From Lepas anatifera (taxonomy: Eukaryota; Arthropoda; Thecostraca; Lepadidae), in assembly GCA_034440635.1 (NCBI GenBank), contig JAOTON010002098.1, positions 1,101,501-1,165,500 on the forward strand: a stretch of DNA of 64,000 nt. Direction: 5' to 3'. This document shows positions 43,987 through 56,459 of the stretch, in pieces. Position 1 is the stretch's first letter. Each line of letters opens with the position of its first letter. Below the pieces are notes generated by a model, which made no database searches, had not been told where the DNA came from, and saw only the letters and a program-made list of their open reading frames with translations. The translations under genes and the position numbers were made by a program.

Positions 43987-45454
43987 GGCTGGGGGATCCG
44001 GACGCGCGGTAGACAGCGCGTAGCTGCGCGGGGACGTAAGTTAACGCGGAGCGGCTTTTTGGAGGGATCCATTAGCGCGCAGCTAAGTTGTGGCGGAAGA
44101 AGTGTCGTAACTCGCCGTCTTACGCGCTAACTTTCCGCGTCTTCTCAACAGCGCGGAAGACATCGCGGTAGCCTGTATGATCCTTTTAAAGCAACGAAAA
44201 GGTATTAGAAATGTCAATAAATCCAAGTTATATGACTTGCGGTCGATAAAGCATGTCTTTATAATAATAATCGAGGCCCACCAACTCCCAGCATCTCACT
44301 GGGAAATCCTCAGAAGAGACACAGGAGAAGAGAAACATAGATCACTGCAGATGTGCCAGTGGACCACCAGCCGTAATGCTAACTGCCCTCCAATACACCT
44401 TTTTCGGACCAGGACGTATCTCATGTTTCGTACCACTCACCGTCCCCGAGCGGTCTCGTCGAGGATTACATGGAATGCCAGCGATAACCCAGTTCACCCT
44501 GAGAACTGTGAACGTGAGGATATCCATAGAATTATCCCCGTGTCCATAGAAAGTCACCCAACCACTTGCAAAATCTTTGGCGTGACTTGAAGGCCACTGT
44601 CAAAAAGATCAGTCTTAACATACCTACGCGTGACAGGCTAAAGACAGGCGGTGAACCCCCGTCGGAGCCGATAGATGATAACAGGGGGCAATGGCCTGTG
44701 GTGCCCAACCCCCTCCCCTAGATCCGCTAGTGAACATGACTTGAATAGGTTTGAGAAAATGCACCGAATAACGGTTCGATTCGTGAATAAATTTCAAACT
44801 GAATTGCGCTGCACTCGCCGAGTCAGGCTTCCTGAGGCCTGCCCGGCTCATCTCTCCCACATTGCTCTGACTAATCAAATTTCGTGAGGCCAGTGTCCTG
44901 CCCATATAAATTGACTTGAGGTAGGTTTAACATAAAAACACATTTGGATTAAGGCAAATTACATCGTTTTCACATGTATGTCTCCTTTATGTGGAAATCC
45001 CACTTTATAATGTTCACTATATAAGTATAATTGTCGTTTCTGGCTAAAGTTTTTCCCTTTATCCGATCCGAGCGCTTTTATCATCACTTCACCTCCCAGC
45101 GCGGGGCCGTGTCTTCCTCTCATCCCCTCCCCCCACAGTCGGCCAGGAAATCCGACACCGTTCAGCAGTCAGCAGGCTGTAACCTATGACGCGAGTTTAC
45201 TACGGCCAGAAAAGCACCGTATTCTATGGGAATTTGAGCCTCAACGTCCATTTACTAAGGTCTCCGGAGGTATTCACCGACGCCTCGGATTGCCCTCCAT
45301 GCACCGCGCTAATTCCCGCGGGTGCGGAGCTCCGCGCGATTGCTCTCTCCTGAACATCCCTCCAAATCGCTTACGCGCTGACTTCCCGCTCAAATCAGCG
45401 CGGGCGTAAGGAGACGCGCGGGCGGAAGCTACGCGCAACTGGATCCCCCCAGCC
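43987..45454. mobile_element. Harbinger-like MITE
   Basis: The terminal inverted repeat GGCTGGGGG(G)ATCC at both ends is flanked on each side by TAA (43984-43986 and 45455-45457), which fits the 3-bp TWA target of PIF/Harbinger elements. The subterminal regions are rich in GCGCG. The internal 137-codon frame at 44177-44590 has no recognisable domain. Confidence 0.65.
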
Positions 45455-45457
45455 TAA

Positions 45458-46460
45458 GTGTTTCAATGGACACAATTGTAACTTTTACAGTGAGTATCTC
45501 ATGCTGTGTATAGGAAATGCCTGTATATTTAAATTTTCCGTGGTCTTTCACTCACCATTTAACTTCAAGCTGAAACTTGCAAACTTTTAAACCAACCAGT
45601 GTAGTTTTATGATTTGGAAAAATAAACTGAACTTTGCAATTGAACTATATGTTTTAAAGAAATTAATGATTCGCTCTTACTCTTGTCAGAACGACAGATT
45701 TTATCTATGTATAATTTCTAGAATTATTAGGAGATTTGAATTTTTTGTATTTGAATTTGTTTTAGAGTGTCTTGGAAATTCTTGAAGCAAAACTAAATTT
45801 TGAAAAAAATATGGCCCATTTTTTTAGTTTTTAGATTTCTGATCAAATTTCGATTTCATGCACAGATTTTGAATGAGAATGTCAAAAAACATGTACATAC
45901 AAATTTTGAAAGTAATTGAGCTTAAACTACGAGAGATATACATTGGGTTATACATGACGGCCTTTACGAGTGTGTCAAACATTTATATGCCCATAACTTT
46001 TGAAATTGCCAACAGATTTTAAATGTATTTTGTTCGTTTGAATCAGTGTCCCATATTACCTATGCATATGTATATAAAGAAAAATATGTTGACCCCCAAA
46101 AATTTAAAAGTGTTATGCAATTTTGGATTATTCTACACCTGAAAAAATATCATGGCCTGAAGACCATCTAAACTAGTTTTGAACAATATCCCCTAGTAAA
46201 TACTAAACTTTTATTACCTGAATGTGACAAATAAAGGCCATGTGCTCAGTTTTCTGCTCCAAAAGCTATAATTGCTAGATAATTGCCTCTGGGGAACATT
46301 CCTCTCATCTTGGGGCATTAACTGGTCTGCGTTGGGGAACCAAATTACTTTTTCTGACCTCTGCTTGAAAGGAGCGCCGTGATCATTCAAGGCGACGCCG
46401 AGGGTTGATCGGGGGCACCTACCCTACCCCTTCCCCTGAATCCGCCTATGGTAGCGGGCT
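45458..46460. other. AT-rich, no feature recognised; MITE end at about 46370-46452
   Basis: Mostly AT-rich. Near the end is a truncated hAT-like MITE (GGAGCGCCGTGATCATTC, then CCCCTGAATCCGCCTATGG). Confidence 0.4.
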
Positions 46461-47273
46461 GATAGAGGGGGCATTCCAGGACAAAACGACCAAAAATATT
46501 TCAATTTGACACCACCATGTCTAGAAAAAATCTTAAACTTTGTCTCCGGGGTAGTTTTGGGCCAGAAACACGCCTGTGAGAATCTTAGCCCCCTCCGACC
46601 AACGGTGACCGAGTTATAGCCCGAGGCATTTTCGGGAGGTCACGTTGTAGACTCATCTTTGATGCTTCATAACTCAACAACGCATCACCTGATTAACAAG
46701 TTTTGTATATCATTGAACTCGTCTTGAATTATAGTTTATTTTGAAAAAAGAAAATGTTAAAATTTGAAAACTTTGGACTTTTAATTTGTTTGACCTTTTC
46801 CTTTTTGACCTAGCTTGACCTTTTCCCAGTTGAAATTGCCCTTTTAGACACCTCAAAAATGTTTCTTCATAAAATATCTTTCGATAGCAAAAATAAAAAA
46901 AATGCGTTCTTGCTATAAGTTCCGAATATTTAGCACCTAAGGTAGGTATGTACACGGTTTTTGACCATTGCGGTAGTACAGCCTTATGTTTAACGCCGCA
47001 AATATAGCGATTGCTTTTGTAATCGGTCGCTGGAAATCATACTCCATTGTCTTTACGAAATTTTAATCGTACAAGTATCCGAATTTATGACAATTAACAC
47101 GCGCCCACCCGAGGGGGTGGGCAACCGGCCTCCTCAGGTCTCTACAGGTAGTAAAAAAATACCTTCGCGCAGCGCCACCGTACTCCATCTACCTCTAACA
47201 CAACATTTTGCGACTTCTGGAAAAATAATTTAGGTCAACTGGGAGGTGGTAGGTACCGTAAATGCTGAAGGCC

Positions 47274-47450
47274 AGCAGGCAACTCAGTGGTGAGGGGGTG
47301 ACCTGAGGTAGACGGTCGTCGTTATGCCTTGTGGGACTTTCAACGTTGTTTCCTTGATTAACACTTTATCGTGGGAGTTGCTCGTTTGGGTGGTGGGGTC
47401 AGGGTCTCCGTAAAAAGTCCCTTGATGACTCTAGTGAGACACCTACTCCT
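47274..47450 (+). repeat. SINE family 1, 3' part
   Basis: Starts within the body at GGCAACTCAGTGGTGAGG and includes GGGAGTTGCTCGTTTGGGTG, as in the full copy. Confidence 0.6.
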
Positions 47451-47464
47451 AAAACTGCCTCCTT

Positions 47465-47822
47465 GCCGCCCCGGTAGCTCAGTTGGTAGAGCGTTGGGCT
47501 CCGGCCCGCGGCTCAGAAGCATGCAGTGGCAGTGCATGTACAGGCTTGGGATCGGTTCCGCTGAGACGCTCCGGCGCTCAATAGCTTACCCGACGTACAG
47601 GTCGGCTGGCAACTGACTGGTAAGAGGTTGACCTGAGCGGGGCGGCCGTCCCTGTGCTGTGTGGGACGTTAAACGTTGGCTTCTAAAATCAACCCTTCAT
47701 TGTGGGAGTTGCTCGTTCGGATGGTGGGGTCGGGGTCTCCGTGACAAGTCCATTGATGACTTTAGTGAGACCCCGTCTCCAACAATCGAACTGAGAACAA
47801 CTTGTACAAAATGTATAAAAAA
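47465..47822 (+). repeat. SINE family 1, full copy
   Basis: Head GCCGCCCCGGTAGCTCAGTT, the same body as 1239-1600, and a TATAAAAAA end. It lies directly after the partial copy in the same orientation. Confidence 0.75.
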
Positions 47823-49793
47823 CTGAACTGGCAACAACTTGGGCGATATTTATAAACAGAAAAACTGCAGCCATTAAAAGTGATAAAAGGGATTCCTTGT
47901 TTCGAGGGAGACGAGGGCAAATGAACTTATTAATAATGAACCTTTCAGCCTTAAACGAAATTTTACAAAGATGTCGCGACTTTATCAATAATTGAAACAA
48001 GTATAACTTATCCTATGAGCACCACTAACTCACACAATTACATCGTTCCCGGAGATGGAAAATAGTATCGATGCAAGCTGATCCAGTGCAGCACAGCATA
48101 TGTTTGAGAGGATTCATGCAATGTAAACAAACGTGTCTGAAAGGCTTTCATTCCCAAAAAGTAATTTGAATCTGCTCATATATTCGACAAAATGTCCTGA
48201 AATTGTAACGCATTCGACTTGGTCGCTTGAACAGGTTGCCTCATGATATTTTTACAAGGTGATCATTTCATAGCTGACACGGATCCGAGAATCCCAGGTA
48301 AATAATGACACAGTGCACTGGGAGTGATGCCGCTAAATAGCCAGTTTTAATCATTACCGAATATGTTACATACAATCGTTTGGTCGTGTCGCCTTTGAGG
48401 TTGCTCAAGGTCACAGTATTTCTTACGGGAACTAAGTGGAAACCTAAATTTTGTGGCATAATAGGTGACAGAGAAGAGCAGTAGAAAGAAAAGTTCAGTA
48501 CCATTGGAACACTCTTGTTGAGCCCAAACGGATTATATATCTTATAATATTGCCTAGTCAAATGTCAAAATTAACCTGCTTTGACCTAGGGCCAGGTTTA
48601 GGTCTGTATGGTAAAAAGAATATTAATCAAACTGCAGTGGCAAGTCAGACACGACAATGTAAAAATACAACCTCCATCGCAATTCTCGACAATTCTCAAT
48701 TCTCGCAAGTTATCAAAATTTACCAATCGCCCCATGCATTTCTAATGGAAAGATCATGACCTTTGCCCTGCTCCCGGTTATCGATATAGAAATCCTGCTA
48801 CGAAAAATTATCTTGCTAGGCGATCTTACTATGTAATGCGATTCTAACCACGATAGGCTAAATTTGATATGATTTATGCACCTCCCAAAGTTTGAGGTTA
48901 GGTCTCTTGACCTGGGTTGGCAGTCTGACCTGGTATGACCCAGACCTAAAATTTTGCCAGAATCTGCAAAAATTTCGAGTTAGAGGTACATGAAGTACGG
49001 TGGCGCTGCGCGAAGGTGTTTTTTTTTTACTACCTGTGGAAACCTGAGGAGGCCGGTTGCCCACCCCCTCGGGTGGGCGCGTGTTAATTGTCATAAATTC
49101 GGATACTTGTACGATTAAAATTTCGTAAAGACAATGGAGTATGATTTCCAGCGACCGATTACAAAAGCAATCGCTATATTTGGGGCGTTAAACATAAGGC
49201 TGTACTACCGCAATGGTCAAAAACCGTGTACATACCTACCTTAGGTGCTAAATATTCGGAACTTATAGCAAGAACGCATTTTTTTATTTTTGCTATCGAA
49301 AGATATTTTATGAAGAAACATTTTTGAGGTGTCTAAAAGGGCAATTTCAACTGGGAAAAGGTCAAGCTAGGTCAAAAAGGAAAAGGTCAAACAAATTAAA
49401 AGTCCAAAATTTTCCAATTTTAACATTTTCTTTTTCAAAATAAACTATAATTCAAGACGAGTTCAATGATATACAAAACTTGTTAATCAGGTGATGCGTT
49501 GTTGAGTTATGAAGCATCAAAGATGAGTCTACAACGTGACCTCCCGAAAATGCCTCGGGCTATAACTCGGTCACCGTTGGTCGGAGGGGGCTGAGATTCT
49601 CACAGGCGTGTTTCTGGCCCAAAACTACCCCGGAGACAAAGTTTCAGATTTTTTCTAGACATGGTGGTGTCAAGCCTTGGTCGATCTGTCCTGGAATGCC
49701 CCAGAGGGTACGCTGCAGGTGAAGACATTTGCCACGCCGGCTGCTAGGGCTGCAATACTAGCGGGCTCTGGTGCAATATCGGCTGGTAGGTTT

Positions 49794-50084
49794 CAGGGGC
49801 GGACGCAGATCCGGGTTTTGGGGGGAAACCCATGTCTGCCTGTCCTCCTAGGGGGGGGGTAGGGGGAAGGACGTGCGATTTTGGTGATCGACAGACCTAG
49901 TATAAGGTATCTCTCCAATTACATGATCCCTCCCCTGGGGGGGCGAATATTTAATTGCTCGACAGACCTAGTGTAAACACATTTAAAAAAATCAGTGGCC
50001 TTTTGGGGGTCAGAAGGTAGTTTGGCCCCACTTCCAGCTCATGGGGGGGGCATGGCCGGAATGCTCCCCCTACGTCCGCCAATG
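49794..50084. mobile_element. hAT-like MITE, copy 5
   Basis: Close relative of 683-987, with the shared TCGACAGACCTAGTATAAG. Ends CAGGGGCGGACGCAGA and inverse CATTGGCGGACGTAGG. The flanks GTAGGTTT and GCAGGGTT match at 6 of 8. Confidence 0.7.
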
Positions 50085-50222
50085 GCAGGGTTGGGCTGCT
50101 TGTGAGTATTGGCCTGATGTTGGCTGGTATGGCAAAAGTATTGCGAAACAGCTTATTCACTTAGCAGCCCAATGCCGCCGTGGATGAAACTGGATCTTTT
50201 ACGCCCTCCCAAGACCAACGTG

Positions 50223-50225
<3 letters not shown>

Positions 50226-50303
<78 letters not shown>
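50226..50303. repeat. (TA)n microsatellite
   Basis: About 39 uninterrupted TA units. Confidence 0.97.
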
Positions 50304-50305
<2 letters not shown>

Positions 50306-50608
50306 CGCCTGAGATATATCCTTGGTTCTTCCCACTAACTCTTGCTCGCCGACTCAAGCCTTGTGACGCGCTCCAGAATTGGAATGTGCCACGATCGCAA
50401 ATCATGGCTCCGCGTATGAAGCCAAGTAGCAAATGAAGGGAGCGAAGTTGAAATGCATGCCATGCAAATGTAGAAGGATACGCGTTTCGTTGTTGTCAGG
50501 TTATCATGTGACCTCCCCAAGTTGTATAAAAACAAGAGACCACCTGAACAGTTCGGTCTCGTGGCCACTGCTCCTGCTAACGGATCAGCTGATCAATTTC
50601 TATTAGGA

Positions 50609-51062
50609 CAGGGGCGGATCTAGGCCATACGATAGGGGGAGGGTAATCTCAGGAAAGAAAGTGAGCAACGTGGTGTCGTTTCAATGAATATCAGCTGAAA
50701 ATGGATACCATTCAGCCACTTTGGGGACTATGACCTGGGGCGGATCCAGCATTTTCCCAGAAAAGCTCCCGCTCGGGGTCCTCATTTTTAATTTATGGAC
50801 CGTGAAACCTTTGAAAACATCATCTGTGAGGTGCCTATCTAAACGTGCCTATAAAATAAAGTTTATACTTTCGGGGGAGCCCAGACCAGCTATTGGGGGC
50901 AGGAGACCAGCATCCGTGGCGTTTGGACTCCCTGAAATTACCTTAGGAACGCCCATTGAACGTAAAAGGAGCCCCCTGCCGAGGGCCTTTTACCGTGCGC
51001 AAGACCAGGCTAAGGGTGCGCGGTCGCCCCCATCACCACCCATGCCCCTGGATCCGCCCCTG
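50609..51062. mobile_element. hAT-like MITE, one copy nested in the end of another
   Basis: A left end CAGGGGCGGATCTAGG is at 50609 and a second, CTGGGGCGGATCCAGC, at about 50735. A single right end CCCCTGGATCCGCCCCTG finishes at 51062. The inner copy (about 50734-51062) has flanks GACTATGA and GAACATGA, 6 of 8. Confidence 0.6.
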
Positions 51063-51099
51063 GAACATGATTGTATTTACTCCTTGATCCGCCTCTGCA

Positions 51100-53980
51100 T
51101 TAGACAGAAGCTTCCCTGAGAGCTAAAAGCATGAAGGTCGCAGAATTTCATGAACTCAAAGCGAATACATTGTTTTGCACATACTGATTCGATAAAAGTT
51201 TAGCCGCTCCTAGGATTCGAACCCACGCCTGAACATAGGAACAAAACATGGGTCCAGGTTTCGCCGTCTAGCTCGCTCGTTAATATCACGGCTGGCGGTT
51301 TTGATCCTAAAAATGAAAATAAAAATGTCCTGACGTTCATTTGAACTGCTTTTTGTGAACCTGAGCGGGTTCTGAGATCCTCTACCGAGGCTCTAGATTG
51401 CAAGCTTTAACATGTGTTTCCTATGGACTAGTCGAAAATGTCAGCCGTTTAGTCGGAAAAACTTTGAGCCCCCCCCATTTGTCCTATAGATGCGAAACTG
51501 CGTGGTAGCGATACCTTGAATTTAGAAGGTGACCCTGTCAATGGCAAGGGGTTTATTGATGTTTAGGTCTCCGTTCGACAATTTCGCCACCCCACCCCAA
51601 ACAGTTGCACTCCTTCGGTCAAACTTGTGCGGATACTTCCCAGTGACTTTTTAACCGCCAGCACCTTAAAAATTCCGAAAATTGCGGCGGGGTGGAACAC
51701 ATCAGAATGCCAAAAAAGCACCACCCAGGGGATATATGTGGCCCCCGAGGCCTCACTTCCCTCCCCCCACCGAAGTCGTAGATCCGTCATTAGTTGGGGA
51801 GTCCCTCCTTCGCTGGGGCTGACTACAGATGTCCTGACCGATGGCGCTAAACTAAACATTCCAAATTGCCAGCATTCCAAATTGCAGACTACCGTGGTAT
51901 GCCGGAGCGAGGGCCTTCCGTCCGGGGTCAGCTTGAGGCTTAAGAAGGGGCACCGCTAAGGTTTGTCCCCGAATGCATTCGAATCTGGAAATTCCGGCGT
52001 TGGAGCCCAGCACTGGAGCTGAACGGTTCTCTCTCTCTCTCTCTCCTTTTATTGTGCATTTATTACCAGCACTTACCAGCACTTTCGCTCAGCGAAATAA
52101 CATGTATAACATTCGATGAGTGATGGGAAATGTGTGCACAAGAAGAAGCATGCAACAATTTTTTTCACTTTTCAAGCGGATCACTACAATTTGCACTGGT
52201 TCTTCTGTATTAAGTGACAGGGTTGGATCCAACACTCGGGGAGGGGAGTGGGAAAAGGGGGCGGCCCTCTCCCCGTTGGGTCCATGGAGCCATCCCTGGG
52301 GACACCGTGTTTCCTTTCATTTTCATTGTTTGCCGCCCAGCCATTGCCGCATCCGTGAGTTAAAGTAGTGCGCTCATGAAGCGGGGTTGCTCTATTAGTG
52401 CGCGAGGTCTGAGAAACAGAAGGACCGACATGCTTAACGCCAGTGATAATTCAGTTTAAGTAACATGCAGATGTTATGTACTCTATAAGGCTTAAATTAA
52501 GTACCAGAACATATTTTGACAATTTTTGCACAACTATCGACTTCAAAAATTGTGCAAATAAATACTTATACTGTGCCCCTCTTTATTGCCAAGCTATTAA
52601 GAATGGTCCTTTAATCATTTACCTCTAATTGAAAAAGACCTGGTGTTTTTTCATGTTTACCTTTTTTATCTTATTTTTTCATTGTATCTTTTAGCGCGCT
52701 GTCTGACTAAACAGTGGGCATGTATTTGATGTAACCATAATTGTTCATTTTGATGTTGCACCAACAGTATCGTAGATAACCAAACTACAATCAAAAGTTT
52801 CAAATCATACAATATTGGCTAACCCTCTTCTCAGCTAATTCCACTTGGAAGCCTTCTTTCTTAAGCAATCCTCTAAATAGTGGTCTGAAATTAAACTGCT
52901 CGGCGCTGGGGAGGGGACCCACTGGGTGCATGCCTATTTTTCCCGCGAAGATAAAGATGCAACAAAATAAAGACACAAAATAAAAAGATCCATCTGAAGC
53001 AGCAACGGTACATTCTAACCGATGTTTTCCACATTAAGAGTCTGCTTATGGCATCAGGAGGCTGATTACTCTCAGATTTACGTCATATGACAAAATCATC
53101 ACCAATATGCACAACCGTCGTAAGCGTTGCCGCCGGCAAAAATTGAGTGGGCCAGACAACAAGCTGCTGAAGAGTAAATTTTTCCTCCAGAAACAGAAAA
53201 TCATTAGGTTTGGGCTCATTGTTGCTTTTAGCACTGGCTGGTTTCAAAATTTCACGATTTCTTCCCAATCTGACTGAAGAAGGAAAATTTCGCAAGTTAA
53301 AGGTGGGCGCCGATGGTGAACTGCATGTTAGCCGCGGCGCGGTGAAATCCGATCAGAGGTCAGAACATGCCACGGTCCCCTGCTCTGCTTATTTACCTTT
53401 GGTTGTTTATGTTCTGATTATGCTTGCTTTGCCAACACCTGTCCTTGATTTACTCTCAGCTGGAGATCCGAAAAAACTACGAAACCACCCACTCTATGAA
53501 AAGCAATCTCAAACAAGAGCCTTGTTGATAAGCCACCGCCTTCAGTTTTGCTGCACACGGTGCACCCTCTGAAAGTGAGCGTTTGTGACCGAGCTGTCGT
53601 CAGCGGCCCTTTGCACCTGTACAGGACCGGTTTCAGACGGGGACGAGCGGCACGACGGTTGGCAGAGGCCGCCGGGCGTCGCCGGCTGCAGGGGCGGATC
53701 AAGGGAAGAGAACGGGGGGGGGTAAATCGGCTGATGGGCGGGACTGGGCTTGTCGAGGGCGTGCACCACCAACATGGTTGTGTATTTTTTTAAAACCTGA
53801 AATTGTGAACTGTAGAACTGCCCTTGACTCGGCGGCGCCAACTTTAGACACTGATGTTGCAGCAGACATGGATAGGGCCAGCTATGAATGCCACGTTATT
53901 TGCTCTACTTATGGAGCTGTGAAGATTTACACTTATACGAGTTAAGACCAAATCATGCCACATTTTATACGCGATGCTGG
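51100..53980. other. No gene recognised; short repeats
   Basis: A tRNA-like scrap on the minus strand at about 51210-51235 (GGGTTCGAATCCTAGGAGCG), a (TC)n run at 52028-52046, and a MITE left end CAGGGGCGGATCAAGG at about 53692. ORFs here (for example 53210-53572) have no recognised domain. Confidence 0.35.
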
Positions 53981-53992
53981 CATTCGCTTTAA

Positions 53993-54444
53993 AGGGAATG
54001 TGGCACCTTGGTGGAGTCCTGGAGTTTCATGTAATTGGGGTTACTTTTAGCCGAAAATCATGAAAGCGTCCATGATTTCTATGAAAAAAATGTACAGTAA
54101 GCTCAATATTTCGATTCTTAAAATGCTCCTCTGGGGAAAGAAATAAATATCTCTCTGTGGATGATGTCATGATCTGGCAACCGCTACCATATTCAATACG
54201 CTTCAAGGGCTTCGATTGGCTGATAATCACCGTGACGTCGGCATATGTCGTCACACCAACAGCCATGACAACTGAGGCCTGCTGCTAAGGGTACATGAGG
54301 GGTACATTGCAGGAAGGTTTTAGCTTTTTTCTACGGAAATCTCGAGTTTCAAGACAAATGGTATATTAAATACCGGGTTTTCCAACTTGCTTTACAACTT
54401 GGCTTTCTCAGTTAAAATCACGATATGAAGGTGCCACATTCCCT
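53993..54444. mobile_element. piggyBac-type MITE
   Basis: The 17-bp perfect inverted repeat AGGGAATGTGGCACCTT at each end is flanked by TTAA on both sides (53989-53992 and 54445-54448). 452 bp, no transposase. Confidence 0.8.
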
Positions 54445-54499
54445 TTAACGTCAGCAAGTCACCTTAAGAGCCAGTGCGTTTACAATAACTTAGCGGATA

Positions 54500-54640
54500 A
54501 TATCAAAGTATCCTAAGCCACCGACCCCGGGTTTAAGTTACGTTTGAGACTCTGCATTGGTCCATCTGATCCCCAAATCCCTCTCAACATGGCGAGAGTT
54601 GGCGACGCCGCATAGTCTTGGCAGTTGGTACATTATTAAA
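54500..54640 (+). repeat. tRNA-derived SINE, family 2
   Basis: CCCCGGGTTTAAGTTACG (decayed B box), then GAGAGTTGGCGACGCCGCAT, aligning with the inverse of 21318-21478 and 1036-1185. Boundaries approximate. Confidence 0.5.
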
Positions 54641-55500
54641 CCACAACAATTATTATAAGTATCATTATTATTCGGTGGGGGTACTCTATGTTACGAACAT
54701 TGTCAAAACCTCAGAACTTTTATATAAAAAACTTCAAGACATAAGAAGCAGACACGATCCTTTAACAGCTTTCATCATCTTCAGTACCAGCATAAAAAAT
54801 GTATTTAGCAGGGAAGCCTCCATTCAAACCTGAGACGCCAAAGTTAGGTTAATTTCGATAATTTATTGATAATAGCTGGTCAATATTTTTGCCTGAGCGA
54901 GTGTGTTTTCGTCTTCATTACGGTTAAATACTGTTAGGTGCTAAAAATAAGTTCAACATACCTTAATAACTCGATGAAACAGCCGGACCTTTTCTTAGAT
55001 CGCTGAACTAAATGCTAAAATTTTCCCGTGGTCATAATGCTGATAAACCTGACGCCTTGTTGGATATAATCGATCTAGATTTTGCATCAGAATGAACTGA
55101 GGATCAGTCTCACACAGCGTTCTTCCACTTGCGCTGGCCCCTGGCTGAACCTGAAGCTCTGATGGACAGCAAATGGCGTCGGAAGGGTGACTCAAGGAAA
55201 AAGATGGCGCGACTCTGGAGTGCAAATGTGCGCCGTGAAAATGTTTCTTTGATTTTTGTTCTAAATGATGTCGGGCTTGCACTGCTGTGGTGATAGAAAA
55301 CTGGTGGCCTTTCTTTTCTCTTTCAACTTAAAGAGTATTCTTTTACTCCTTGAATGTTTTGTTGTGAGCGTTTGCATCCTATGTATTCTGCTGACCTATC
55401 ATATTATATTTAATGTGAGAGGAAAATAATCACTCTTATTTTAGTTTTGGATAGGTATTGATTCACACGGAAAATAGAGCTTATTTTATATATTATACTT
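54640..55500. other. No gene recognised
   Basis: A 95-codon minus-strand frame (54995-55282) has no recognisable domain. Confidence 0.3.
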
Positions 55501-55507
55501 TTTGTAA

Positions 55508-55550
55508 CATGTAAGACGTTTCGGACACAGTTTTCCTTCTTCAGTTAAAA
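55508..55550 (-). ncRNA. Hammerhead ribozyme motif (third PLE-like end)
   Basis: Minus strand: CUGAAGA (55544-55538), helix II GGA...UCC of three pairs with a long loop, GAAA (55522-55519), self-complementary ACGU (55519-55516), C at the cleavage position (55515), then UUA. UUA pairs with the UAA immediately before the core. Helices I and II are weaker than in the copies at 11199 and 29913, so it may be decayed. Confidence 0.5.
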
Positions 55551-56094
55551 GGTATTGAATATTAAAAATTATCGCATATTTATAGAAACACGCAATGAAA
55601 TAAGATACTGTTCACAGTTCACAGTAATGCACCGGCACACAATGGGCCCGATTCACTATCTGGCACGCCAAAATTCTTAGCCGCTGTTTAACGACAGCTG
55701 GTGGTTAAAAAATGTTGAGAACATAATCAAAACTTGAATATGCGCGTAGCTAATACTATATAGCTAATTTTGGCACTTTTTATGCCTCCAAAGGCGGATT
55801 CAGGGGAGGCAAGTAAGGCACATAAATTTCCCGATCGATTCTCGTCGCCCTCCTGAATAGTCGATGGCGCGTCCTGAAATTTAGTCTACCATCTCTCTCC
55901 CGCCCCTTGCCCACCAAGGAAGCAAGAATATGCGCCCCCGCAAAAGGAACAAACAGCAAACAATAAAATTGTCATAAAATTAACAAGATCAATCGGAATA
56001 AAAACCAAGTGAATCTAATTTAAACACTTTTGAAAACGACGACCGATAGGTAACTTCTAACATTAAAAACATCAATCATAAAAGCCCATTTATC

Positions 56095-56254
56095 CAGTGG
56101 CGAATCCAGGGCTTTATTTCGGGAGTGGGGACTAAGGGGGTGGGAGCTTGCCCCACCATCACCTGAACGGCCTCCGGCTATTCATTTACTAAAGGGGTTG
56201 GAACACATCGAGGGCTAAGCCCCACAAGCCCCTCCTCCCACGGATCCGTCATTG
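56095..56254. mobile_element. hAT-like MITE, copy 7
   Basis: 160 bp. Ends CAGTGGCGAATCCAGG and inverse CAATGACGGATCCGTG. The flanking 8-bp duplication CATTTATC is perfect, the clearest target duplication in the family. Confidence 0.85.
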
Positions 56255-56427
56255 CATTTATCCTTATAAAGGCTTTGTCAAGAAAAAGGCTGGAAAGAGT
56301 AAAATTGTCTAAAAAATAAAAATAAATAAAGCAGACCCCAAGTGAGCCGAATTGAACAGTTTGGCAAACGAGAGCGCAGTCTAGTGAAGAATACATCTGG
56401 TGAAGAATACATCTACAGACACGGCCC

Positions 56428-56453
56428 TGATGATGATGATGATGATGATGATG
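56428..56453. repeat. (TGA)n microsatellite
   Basis: Eight to nine TGA units. Confidence 0.95.
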
Positions 56454-56459
56454 GTTCCG

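Larger units (their letters stand above)
46467..49703. mobile_element. Foldback element with about 740-bp inverted arms
   Basis: Starts GGGGCATTCCAGGAC and ends with its inverse. Left arm 46467-47215 and right arm 48968-49703 match closely, for example CATGTCTAGAAAAAATCT against its inverse. Each arm contains a family B boundary (TTAACACGCGCCCACCCGAG at 47097 and inverted at 49087), so a family B element seems to form the core. The interior carries SINE copies at 47274-47450 and 47465-47822. No transposase seen. Confidence 0.65.

Noticed and set aside
44177..44590. 137-codon ORF as a Harbinger protein
   Set aside because: No DDE or Myb-like pattern visible; probably chance.
50460..50500. CTGACAACAACGAAACGCG on the minus strand as a hammerhead
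   Set aside because: The first core box is CUGACAA rather than CUGANGA, and helix II cannot form; possibly a decayed PLE end.
53270..53300. CTGAAGA near 53273 as a hammerhead
   Set aside because: No GAAA box after a plausible helix II. The CTGAAGA on the minus strand at about 63720 has only a weak helix II and no matching helix I.
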